A program made the translations under genes and the position numbers. Below, piece by piece: positions 1-5,633 of a stretch of 5,933 bases of DNA. Each line of letters starts with the position of its first letter. Position 1 is the first letter of the stretch. The DNA lies in NCBI GenBank assembly GCA_046756445.1, contig JBHHWI010000142.1, positions 1 through 5,933 on the forward strand. The letters are read 5' to 3'. The stretch comes from JACZWL01 sp046756445 (GTDB lineage Bacteria > Pseudomonadota > Gammaproteobacteria > Steroidobacterales > Woeseiaceae). The notes below the pieces were generated by a model. It was not told where the DNA came from. It did no database searches and saw only the letters and a program-made list of their open reading frames with translations.

Positions 1-95
1 TCGATGTCACCTACTTTCGGGGTTTTGGCGATCGCTCAACCCAGCATATGCTAGTTGCTGTACTTGAGACTGATTCTTATTCATTCATCCCATGA

Positions 96-640
96 CTATT
101 CATCGGCAAACAACAACTTACGGGCTGCCTCCACCACTATCGAGACGACAGGGTGCAGGACCCGGCGCTCGACGGATATGGCGAAAAAACGCTCTTTCAC
201 CTCAACGACCTGGCCAATCGCTGTCACCTGATACTGGCGCACCACCGCTGCCTTGATAGCGGCGGGCGCGACAAAGATCCCCGCACCCTTCTGCCCAAAA
301 GCCTTCATTAGTGCGCTGTTATCGAACTCGGCAATCATGCGCGGATGGATGCGAAGCTTGTTTAGCCACTGGTCGATGCCTGCGCGCGGCTGGCTACCGC
401 TGCTGGGCAACAATATCGGTGCGGCATCCAGACAACGCGGAAAATCACCCCTTAGCTTCTTTGCCAGTTTCTCTGTGGCAAGCGTTAAGCCGCAACACGG
501 TCCTAGGCCCCGAATAAGTAGGAGATACAGGCGGTTCTCGCTCAAGCGCCAGTAGGTCCTCCAAGCTTGGCGATCACCTGTGCTATAGGACTCACGCAGG
601 CCGAAACTGCCCGAAAAAGCGATCGGATCGACGCCCAATC
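96..640 (-). pseudogene. nhaR: Truncated, frameshifted NhaR-type LysR regulator (effector domain remnant)
   Basis: The open frame from 638 down to the TAG at 96-98 encodes 180 residues. From about residue 48 onward it resembles the effector-binding half of NhaR, the LysR-family activator of Na+/H+ antiporter genes. Diagnostic stretches are KKLRGDFPRCLDAAPILLP, AEFDNSALMKAFGQ, GIFVAP and ERFFAISVERRVLHP, which match E. coli NhaR as I recall it (EFDDAALMKAFG, FVAP, HPAVQ). NhaR is normally about 300 residues with an N-terminal winged helix-turn-helix; none is visible here. Around 535-573 the NhaR-like stretch LEDLLALERE lies in another minus-strand frame, directly before the NRLYLLLI of the main frame, which points to a frameshift. 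The segment between LLI and the ATEKL motif also looks shorter than in relatives, suggesting a small deletion. The first 45 or so residues of the open frame show no clear homology. Without a DNA-binding domain it should not work as a regulator. It lies divergent from the DUF1538 operon, the expected place for its regulator. Confidence 0.8.
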
Positions 641-679
641 TGCCGCTTGTTATTGTTGTGGAACGGTTTTCATCTACCC

Positions 680-1441
680 ATGAGGGTTGCGGCCCAATTG
701 AAAGACTCGCTGAATGTACTTGCTAAGGACGCGCTTGCTAGCCTGCGTAATCTTCTGCCGATCGTCGTTGTCATCAGCGTATTTCAGGTGTTTGTATTTC
801 GGGAGTTTGTGTCTGGGCTGATGTCCATGGCCATCGGTGCTTTTCTTGTCGTCGCCGGTCTCACGTTCTTCATATTCGGACTGCGACTCGCGCTATTTCC
901 GATTGGCGAAGGGCTCGCCCATTCGCTGGCAAAAAAAGGCAGCGTATTCTGGCTAGTCGTCTTTGCTTTCGCGCTTGGATTTGGTACGACCATCGCCGAA
1001 CCGGCACTGATTGCGGTTGCTGGCGCAGCCGCGGAAGTCGCAGCCGGAGCAGAAGCTATCGGATCGTCAGTCGAAGCAAAGGATAGCTACGCGCAAGGAC
1101 TGCGGATGACAGTAGCGTCAGCCGTCGGCTTTGCCCTCGTCCTGGGCGTCATCCGAATACTGGCCGATTGGTCGTTGCCGATTATGATAATCGGTGGATA
1201 CATTCTGGTAGTCCTGATCACGACATTTGCGCCAGACGAGATAGTCGGCGTTGCATATGACTGCGGTGGCGTAACGACTTCTACGGTAACAGTGCCGCTG
1301 GTGGCGGCCCTCGGTGTCGGACTTGCGAGTTCACTTAAAGGGCGTAATCCAATGACCGATGGATTCGGCCTAATCGCATTCGCCTCGCTGACACCGATCT
1401 TGTTCGTGCTTGTCTATGAAATTATCGTGCAATGGAGCTGA
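680..1441 (+). CDS. umpA: DUF1538 integral membrane protein, first subunit of a putative two-component cation/H+ antiporter (UmpA-like)
   Basis: A 253-residue very hydrophobic protein of the DUF1538 family (PF07556). Likely membrane segments are near residues 24-40, 47-69, 90-113, 143-160, 167-182 and 228-248. Two family-like motifs stand out: GFGTTIAEPAL at 100-110, with acidic E107 inside a membrane segment, and YDCGGVTTSTVTVPLVAALG at 193-212, a glycine- and threonine-rich stretch that may be re-entrant. From memory, a DUF1538 pair from Halomonas was reported as the two-subunit Na+(Li+,K+)/H+ antiporter UmpAB, with both subunits needed; the transport role here is inferred from that. The frame is open from a TTG at 647, but I prefer ATG 680 because the family-like LKDSL...LLPI start follows it closely. 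A weak GGAACGG lies 13 bases upstream at 660-666. The stop overlaps the next gene by 10 bases. No convincing promoter was seen upstream, so the original one may have been altered when nhaR decayed. Confidence 0.88.
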   Translation: MRVAAQLKDSLNVLAKDALASLRNLLPIVVVISVFQVFVFREFVSGLMSMAIGAFLVVAGLTFFIFGLRLALFPIGEGLAHSLAKKGSVFWLVVFAFALGFGTTIAEPALIAVAGAAAEVAAGAEAIGSSVEAKDSYAQGLRMTVASAVGFALVLGVIRILADWSLPIMIIGGYILVVLITTFAPDEIVGVAYDCGGVTTSTVTVPLVAALGVGLASSLKGRNPMTDGFGLIAFASLTPILFVLVYEIIVQWS

Positions 1442-2250
1442 TCGTCGCCAGCATACAAGTTGTTGCCGACAGCGCGGTCGACGTCGTCCCGATAGCGGTA
1501 TTCCTGTTTGCCTTCCAGTGGCTAATCATCGGCGGGCCGATGCCGAATCGGAATCAGATCGCGGTTGGTTTTCTGTTCGTCGTTGTCGGGCTCGGCCTGT
1601 TTCTGCTCGGATTGGAGCAGACGCTGTTTCCATTGGGTCGCCTGATGGCACAGCAACTGACGGATCCTGAATTCTTGCATGAGGCCGTCGGGCGAGGAGC
1701 GTCCGCCCTCGTTTGGCAGGATTATTACTGGGTCTATCTGTTCGCGCTCTCCCTGGGCTTCAGCACAGCGCTTGCGGAACCGGCATTGATCGCGGTTTCA
1801 ATGAAAGCGAACACCGTATCAGGCGGTGCGATCGGCATGTGGGGTCTGCGCGTCGCCGTTGCTATCGGCGCCGGCGTAGGGGTGAGCCTCGGTTGTTATC
1901 GAATTATCACGGGCCTACCCCTGCATTATTTTATCGCCGCAGGATACATGGTGGTCATTGTACAAACAGCGATGGTGCCGAAACTGATTGTGCCGTTGGC
2001 GTATGATTCCGGCGGTGTCACGACATCTACCGTAACGGTTCCCCTCGTTGCTGCACTGGGGATTGGACTCGCCGAGGCGGTGCCGGGGCGCAGCCCACTG
2101 TTGGATGGCTTCGGATTGGTGGCTTTTGCGGCCCTGTTTCCGATAATCTCGGTGCTCGCATATGGCCAGCTTGCAGTATTGAGAGGACGTGTCCCAACAT
2201 CCGATCCGGATGAACAAGACAGAACACAGGAAGAGATCCATGCACTTTAA
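1432..2250 (+). CDS. umpB: DUF1538 integral membrane protein, second subunit of a putative two-component cation/H+ antiporter (UmpB-like)
   Basis: A 272-residue paralogue of the preceding protein with the same architecture. Hydrophobic segments lie near residues 17-35, 43-60, 98-120, 139-157, 166-181 and 228-244. It repeats both key motifs: GFSTALAEPAL at 109-119, with E116 matching E107 of the first subunit, and YDSGGVTTSTVTVPLVAALG at 191-210. The second motif differs from its partner mainly in serine for cysteine after YD. The polar tail (about residues 250-272, rich in D, E, Q and R) is probably cytosolic and absent from the first subunit. In many bacteria DUF1538 proteins occur as pairs or as one polypeptide with two copies, so the two subunits likely form a pseudo-symmetric complex. 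The ATG lies inside the end of the upstream gene with no strong Shine-Dalgarno sequence, implying translational coupling. The stop at 2248-2250 overlaps the next gene by 11 bases. Sodium or proton antiport is inferred from the reported UmpAB. Confidence 0.88.
   Translation: MELIVASIQVVADSAVDVVPIAVFLFAFQWLIIGGPMPNRNQIAVGFLFVVVGLGLFLLGLEQTLFPLGRLMAQQLTDPEFLHEAVGRGASALVWQDYYWVYLFALSLGFSTALAEPALIAVSMKANTVSGGAIGMWGLRVAVAIGAGVGVSLGCYRIITGLPLHYFIAAGYMVVIVQTAMVPKLIVPLAYDSGGVTTSTVTVPLVAALGIGLAEAVPGRSPLLDGFGLVAFAALFPIISVLAYGQLAVLRGRVPTSDPDEQDRTQEEIHAL
2228..2235 (+). promoter_or_regulatory. Shine-Dalgarno site that fixes the start of the PII-like gene
   Basis: AGGAAGAG lies four bases before ATG 2240, inside the end of the second DUF1538 gene. 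The open frame runs back to 2189, but only the 2240 start gives a protein beginning with the beta strand typical of PII (MHFKLIVAFV). Confidence 0.7.
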
Positions 2251-2590
2251 ACTTATCGTTGCCTTCGTTGAAGACAGCAAGACTGATGACATTATGGAAG
2301 CGGCGCGTGAAGCGGGTGCAACAGGATGCACGGTCATTAGTAATGCCCGCGGAGAAGGAATCAAGGAGAGCAAGACATTTTTCGGCCTGACCCTGGCGAC
2401 TCAACGCGATGTCGTACTACTGCTGGTCGAGCAGCATCTGAGCCGGCATATTCTCGAACACATTGGAGAGGTCGGCGAGTTCGATGCGAAACCGGGCACT
2501 GGCATTGCAGTACTCATCGATGTCGAAGATGCCGTCGGCGTGTTGCATCAAGCCCAAGAACTCGGAGAAATTGTGGAGGAAAACCTATGA
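2240..2590 (+). CDS. PII-like signalling protein, atypical T-loop
   Basis: A 116-residue cytosolic protein with a PII (GlnB/GlnK-like) fold; PII proteins form trimers that bind adenine nucleotides and regulate partners through a flexible T-loop. The first strand (FKLIVAFV, residues 3-10), AGATGCTV at 25-32 (compare GITGMTV of GlnB), a T-loop region at about 35-57, the B-loop region around KPGTG at 84-88 and the strand IAVLIDVEDAVGV at 89-101 align in order with GlnB. The uridylylated tyrosine is absent; the region reads TFFGL. Q39 and K58 of GlnB, used for 2-oxoglutarate, have no clear counterparts, nor do the C-terminal arginines R101 and R103 that contact ATP phosphates. It is therefore probably not a nitrogen sensor of the classical type. 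It overlaps the gene before by 11 bases and the gene after by ATGA. PII proteins often gate a membrane transporter encoded beside them (GlnK with AmtB, SbtB with SbtA), so control of the DUF1538 pair is a reasonable inference. Confidence 0.85.
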   Translation: MHFKLIVAFVEDSKTDDIMEAAREAGATGCTVISNARGEGIKESKTFFGLTLATQRDVVLLLVEQHLSRHILEHIGEVGEFDAKPGTGIAVLIDVEDAVGVLHQAQELGEIVEENL

Positions 2591-2991
2591 CTATTCGCAA
2601 CTGGGGGCCCGTACGAGATTGCATGCGAACGGAAGTGACAGAAGTCGATGGTCGACTCGACGTTCTTTCGGCGCTGAAAATTATGAAAAAAGTCGCTGCG
2701 ACCAGCCTAATCGTCAAGCGACGGGATGAGCACGACGAGTACGGTATGCTCCTATTCTCCGACATTGCCAAAGAAGTCATCGCCAAAAACCGTGCACCGG
2801 AACGCGTTAATGTGTACGAGATCATGGCAAAGCCGGTATTGACGGTGCGGCCGGACATGGAAATTCGCTATTGTGCGCGCCTGTTTGAGAACTTCGGCAT
2901 TAGTCACGCACCGGTTGTCGAGAATGAGAAGATTCTCGGTATCGTCAGCTACTATCTTCTGGTGCTGCACGGCTTGCCGGATCTTGACTAA
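2587..2991 (+). CDS. Tandem CBS-domain protein
   Basis: A 134-residue soluble protein consisting almost wholly of two CBS motifs, a Bateman module that usually binds AMP, ADP, ATP or related ligands. CBS1 spans about residues 10-67 and keeps the typical end GMLLFSDI (S58-D59). CBS2 spans about 77-130, starting with VYEIMAKPVLTV and including GISHAPVVE. In CBS2 the expected Ser/Thr-Asp after the GIVS strand is missing: the protein reads GIVSYYLLVL (118-127) where relatives typically have something like GIVSYTDLVL. Nucleotide binding at that half may be weakened. The start ATG overlaps the stop of the PII-like gene (ATGA), and a good Shine-Dalgarno GGAGG at 2575-2579 sits seven bases upstream. 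It is the last gene of the four-gene operon. A role as a regulatory subunit or ligand sensor for the DUF1538 transporter is inferred from the coupling and from CBS domains in other transporters; it is not shown directly. Confidence 0.86.
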   Translation: MTIRNWGPVRDCMRTEVTEVDGRLDVLSALKIMKKVAATSLIVKRRDEHDEYGMLLFSDIAKEVIAKNRAPERVNVYEIMAKPVLTVRPDMEIRYCARLFENFGISHAPVVENEKILGIVSYYLLVLHGLPDLD

Positions 2992-3081
2992 CGGATGTTT
3001 ATGTCAGCGAAGGTTACACTTTCGGCGCCTGTGCATGGCGAATCAGTATTCAAACTCAAGAAATCTGCCTGAAGTCAATTC

Positions 3082-3303
3082 TTGTATGCGCCGATGTCCA
3101 AACGTTCTGTCGAGCGGTTAATCGGCACGATCAGACGGGAAGTCAGCGGTTATGTTCTCTCTTGGACATCGCACGATCTCGAGCGAATGCTCTCTGGGTT
3201 CACGGTCTACTACAATCGCCATCGGGCGTATTCCTCCCTGCCCCGTGATGCTTCGGCTGAATTAGGAGTCGAAGTGAACGATCCGTTTATCCGCATCTGG
3301 TGA
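3082..3303 (+). pseudogene. Decayed C-terminal fragment of a DDE (integrase-core) transposase
   Basis: A 73-codon open frame starting at a TTG, with an in-frame stop just upstream at 3070-3072. Residues 9-17 (VERLIGTIR) and following, then the WTSHDLERML and YYNRHRAYSSL stretches, match the C-terminal part of integrase-core transposases. Intact relatives typically read VERLIGTIRRE, then a W(N/T)..DLE.KL segment and a YYN.HR.H.SL segment. The glutamate in VERLIGTIRRE is probably the last acidic residue of the DDE triad. All of the N-terminal catalytic core is absent and the tail after SSLPRDASAELG has diverged, so it cannot transpose. The upstream junction with similarity begins near 3103. It sits about 90 bases beyond the CBS gene and marks a past insertion and deletion at the operon's downstream border. 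The TTG start is probably not used. Confidence 0.72.
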
Positions 3304-3360
3304 CCACAGCGATTGGGGACTGTTCCTTTAGGGCCTCGAGACCGGCGTGTGCTCGGACGG

Positions 3361-4593
3361 TCAGGTTATCTTCTTAATTGAGACCAGCTCCGCGCTCCAG
3401 CGGCTTGCCGAAAGCACCTCGAGCCGGCAGTCGTTCCATTCCACCATGTCCCCTTTTACTGGAATCCGTCCGAGCAGCTCCGTGACTAGCCCGCCGAGCC
3501 TCGAAACCTCGGTGTCAGGTAGTAAGTCGATTTCCAGAATATGGCACAACTTGCGCAGGTCTATTGACGCAAGCGCATGAATTGAACCGTCTTCTCGTTG
3601 CCACACTTCTTCTACCGGTCGATCACTTTCATCGATGATGTCGCCGACGATTTCTTCGAGCACGTCCTCGAGCGTGACAATGCCCTGGATGTCACCATAT
3701 TCGTCGACGACGATTGCCATGTGTCGTCGGGCTTCCTTGAAAGTCCGCAGCAGCGTGTTTAGGGGAGCGCTCTCCGGCACGACGACCGGCTCATGGATCA
3801 GGCATGACCAGTCGATCGTCTGACCGGAGTTTTCCTGTAACTGCAAAAGTATTTCCTTTGCCATTACGACGCCGGAGACCTGATCCAGCTGATCTGTCGT
3901 TGAGAAAGGAAATCGGCTGTGCCCACACTGTTTCACCATCTTCAGCACCTGTTGGCGGTTGCTGTTTGCCGACAGATAGACGACCTGTTTTCTCGGCAGC
4001 ATTACGTCCGATGCATTTAGCTTGCGCAGCTTTGATGCCCCGACGATGATTCCCGCGGTCTGCGCGCCAACCACTCCCTCGGTTCGTCCAAGCGCGGCCA
4101 GCAGCCGAATTTCTTCAACGGAGGTCACCGGCGCATCCTTCGCGCCCCGCAGGGACCGGGAGATGGCCCCGCTCAGGACCACAAGCGGGCGCAATGCGAC
4201 GGCCAGCGCGTGGATGCCATAGGCAACCGGCGTCGCTAGGCTTCTCGCATGCGTGACTCCGAGGGTCTTCGGTATGATTTCTGTGAAAAGCAGGACGGCC
4301 GTGGTAAATACGATCGTGAAAATCCACAGCGTTTCCGCACTGAATGCATCCTGATAGCTTGCGCCAGCTACCGCGGTGCCGACCGTATGCGCGATGGTGT
4401 TGGTGATGAGAATGGCAGCAATTGGCATGTCGATCCGTTGCTTGAACTCCTTAAGGAGCTGCCCGGAACGTTTGCCTTGCTGAGCCAGCGACTCGACCTG
4501 CGCGTAATTGATGGTTAGCAGAACCGACTCGAATATCGAACACAGAAACGACACAATGAGTGCCAAAGAAACTGCGGCAATGAAAACCTGCAT
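3361..4593 (-). CDS. CorC/HlyC (CNNM/DUF21) family ion transporter with CBS pair
   Basis: A 410-residue protein with the full order of the hemolysin C/CorC family. An N-terminal DUF21 (CNNM) membrane domain has hydrophobic segments near residues 3-26, 56-79, 87-108 and 120-145 and the conserved TEIIPKTLG stretch after the third. A linker follows, then a CBS pair (about 197-315, CBS2 ending in GDIQGIVTLEDVLEEIVGDI) and a C-terminal CorC/HlyC domain (about 328-408, with LGGLVTELLGRIPVKGD). CNNM and CorC proteins are linked to Mg2+ efflux, in studied cases coupled to Na+ entry; the old hemolysin name is misleading. The first CBS has AKE in place of the usual acidic turn (VVMAKEIL). ATG 4593 is supported by GGAGG at 4598-4602, four bases away. 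The 194-base gap from the upstream same-strand gene suggests its own promoter is possible, though I found no convincing one. The specific ion is not decided by sequence alone. The gene appears intact. Confidence 0.88.
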   Translation of the reverse strand: MQVFIAAVSLALIVSFLCSIFESVLLTINYAQVESLAQQGKRSGQLLKEFKQRIDMPIAAILITNTIAHTVGTAVAGASYQDAFSAETLWIFTIVFTTAVLLFTEIIPKTLGVTHARSLATPVAYGIHALAVALRPLVVLSGAISRSLRGAKDAPVTSVEEIRLLAALGRTEGVVGAQTAGIIVGASKLRKLNASDVMLPRKQVVYLSANSNRQQVLKMVKQCGHSRFPFSTTDQLDQVSGVVMAKEILLQLQENSGQTIDWSCLIHEPVVVPESAPLNTLLRTFKEARRHMAIVVDEYGDIQGIVTLEDVLEEIVGDIIDESDRPVEEVWQREDGSIHALASIDLRKLCHILEIDLLPDTEVSRLGGLVTELLGRIPVKGDMVEWNDCRLEVLSASRWSAELVSIKKIT

Positions 4594-4787
4594 GATTCCT
4601 CCAACGGCTAAGCCCGCGTATTGCGAATTCCTGGTCTATCCCCCAGTTCGCGTGAAATCCAAGTGTCATAATTCCGGGGCGGTTCAAGGCGACGGCGTAT
4701 CCGGCTTGGTGGTTGCTCGCTGCCAAAAACCCACAACGGTGCAAACAGGGAAGGCAACGGGAGGAAGATATTAGCGCAGATGAAAAA
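4594..4787. other. Intergenic region between the CorC-like gene and the upstream membrane protein gene
   Basis: This 194-base gap holds no supported gene. On the minus strand it must carry the leader of the CorC-like gene, including its Shine-Dalgarno GGAGG (4598-4602). TTGAAC, TATGAC and TTGGAT elements can be picked out on that strand, but their spacing does not fit a sigma-70 promoter. I see no strong hairpin followed by a T-run, so a terminator for the upstream gene is not evident. Confidence 0.4.
4598..4602 (-). promoter_or_regulatory. Shine-Dalgarno site of the CorC-like gene
   Basis: GGAGG on the minus strand lies four bases upstream of ATG 4593 and supports that start, which also gives a protein beginning directly with the first membrane segment of the DUF21 domain. 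Confidence 0.7.
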
Positions 4788-5519
4788 CTAAATGTTAGGC
4801 TGCGAATCGTCCAACTTGTCGCGGATCCAATCTTCCATATTCTGATACTGGCTGATTACGAACGACCATAGGTAATTCGATGCGGCCTCAGCTTGTTGGG
4901 TGAGGTCATCCATCGATGTGTACTCGGCATTGTCAGCTTCAGCAACAAATATGGAATAGAGGTTCTGGGCGATGGCCGTGTCATACGCATTCGCAATCCT
5001 CCTTCCTACGACAGGAATTTCGCGGGCGAAATCTCGTGCCATATCCACATCAACCTGTCCATCGTTGTCATAATCGAAATAAACACCCTTCGGAATCACG
5101 CCCGATCGAGCCAGCCCAATGTTCAGCTTTGTGCCGAAGGACTCGAAGCTCATTTCGAGCGTAACATGTGTGATTTGATATGTTGTTGCTTCGTCAGCGC
5201 TGGGGTCGTACTGCGTATCCGTGGTCAATACGTAGATACCAGGCTGCAACGTATCCAGCCGCTGACGACTCGGGGCCTCCACTGCAATGCGTTTGAGACC
5301 GGTCGCTTCTTCAATTGCGCTGATCTGGCGTTCGTGTTTTTCCGATAGATGGCTAAGGTCTGCGAGACGCGTTTGTGCAACATCGAGCCGAGCCCGTAAG
5401 ATAATTGCTTGATTCTCGAGCCTCTGTATCTCTGAAAATTCGTACACCAACGCTGCAACGCAAACGAGAAGACCCGCCGTGAGAAGATAAGCCCGCCGCC
5501 TGTTGGGTTTTGTTTGCAT
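4788..5519 (-). CDS. Unrecognised single-span membrane protein with coiled coil and DxDxDG motif
   Basis: A 243-residue protein I cannot assign to a named family. A short basic N-terminus (KPNRRR, residues 4-9) precedes one hydrophobic segment at about 10-27, so it is probably an inner-membrane anchor with the rest in the periplasm by the positive-inside rule. Residues 28-72 look like a coiled coil (regular L, I and A spacing with many charges). A globular part follows. It contains FDYDNDGQVDVDM (148-160), with D149, D151, D153, G154 and D157 placed as in calcium-binding loops of EF-hand, dockerin or thrombospondin-3 type; the usual acidic residue at EF-hand position 12 is methionine. The C-terminal 85 residues are polar and helical in appearance, with aromatic patches. 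ATG 5519 is supported by GAGG (5526-5529), six bases away. The gene is intact, on the same strand and upstream of the CorC-like gene, but a shared transcript is uncertain. An IS3 element ends about 75 bases upstream. Confidence 0.75.
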   Translation of the reverse strand: MQTKPNRRRAYLLTAGLLVCVAALVYEFSEIQRLENQAIILRARLDVAQTRLADLSHLSEKHERQISAIEEATGLKRIAVEAPSRQRLDTLQPGIYVLTTDTQYDPSADEATTYQITHVTLEMSFESFGTKLNIGLARSGVIPKGVYFDYDNDGQVDVDMARDFAREIPVVGRRIANAYDTAIAQNLYSIFVAEADNAEYTSMDDLTQQAEAASNYLWSFVISQYQNMEDWIRDKLDDSQPNI

Positions 5520-5594
5520 TCTGAGCCTCGATCATTGGCCGATGCTCCGGCGAGGGACGGCCTATAGACAGCCTGATGCGCTCAAATCTATGGC

Positions 5595-5614
5595 TGAATC
5601 ACCCCGGGTATTCC
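5595..5614. repeat. Probable terminal inverted repeat end of the IS3 element
   Basis: The visible 20 bases start with TGAATCACCCCGGG, about 20 bases outside the transposase stop codon (5634-5636). The position and the TG end suit an IS3-family terminal repeat. The matching repeat is outside the window, so the exact length and boundary are inferred. Confidence 0.5.
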
Positions 5615-5633
5615 GGAGACTCTTTTGTTTGAG

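Noticed and set aside
43..52. Palindrome AGCATATGCT near the left edge, and GCGATCGC at 28-35.
   Set aside because: Short isolated palindromes are expected by chance; there is no repeat series or T-run to make an operator or terminator.
3..95. Plus-strand open frame from the left edge to a TGA at 93-95, possibly the tail of a gene convergent with the nhaR remnant.
   Set aside because: Only 30 codons, a length common by chance, and the peptide resembles nothing I recognise.
647..679. TTG start at 647 for the first DUF1538 protein.
   Set aside because: The extra 11 residues (MLLLWNGFHLP) are unlike the family start, and ATG 680 is closer to the conserved region. It cannot be fully excluded.
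2189..2239. N-terminal extension of the PII-like protein.
   Set aside because: The extension is the out-of-frame tail of the second DUF1538 gene, and ATG 2240 has a good Shine-Dalgarno and a PII-like first strand.
1915..2404. Long minus-strand frames opposite the second DUF1538 and PII-like genes.
   Set aside because: They are antisense shadows of well-supported genes and have no family resemblance.
2995..3072. Small 25-codon frame right after the CBS gene.
   Set aside because: No Shine-Dalgarno, no recognisable features, and it lies in a stretch with transposase debris.
4893..5348. A 151-codon plus-strand frame opposite the orphan membrane protein.
   Set aside because: The minus-strand gene has a ribosome site, a membrane segment, a coiled coil and an acidic loop. 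The opposite frame is rich in cysteine and histidine scattered without a pattern and looks like a shadow.
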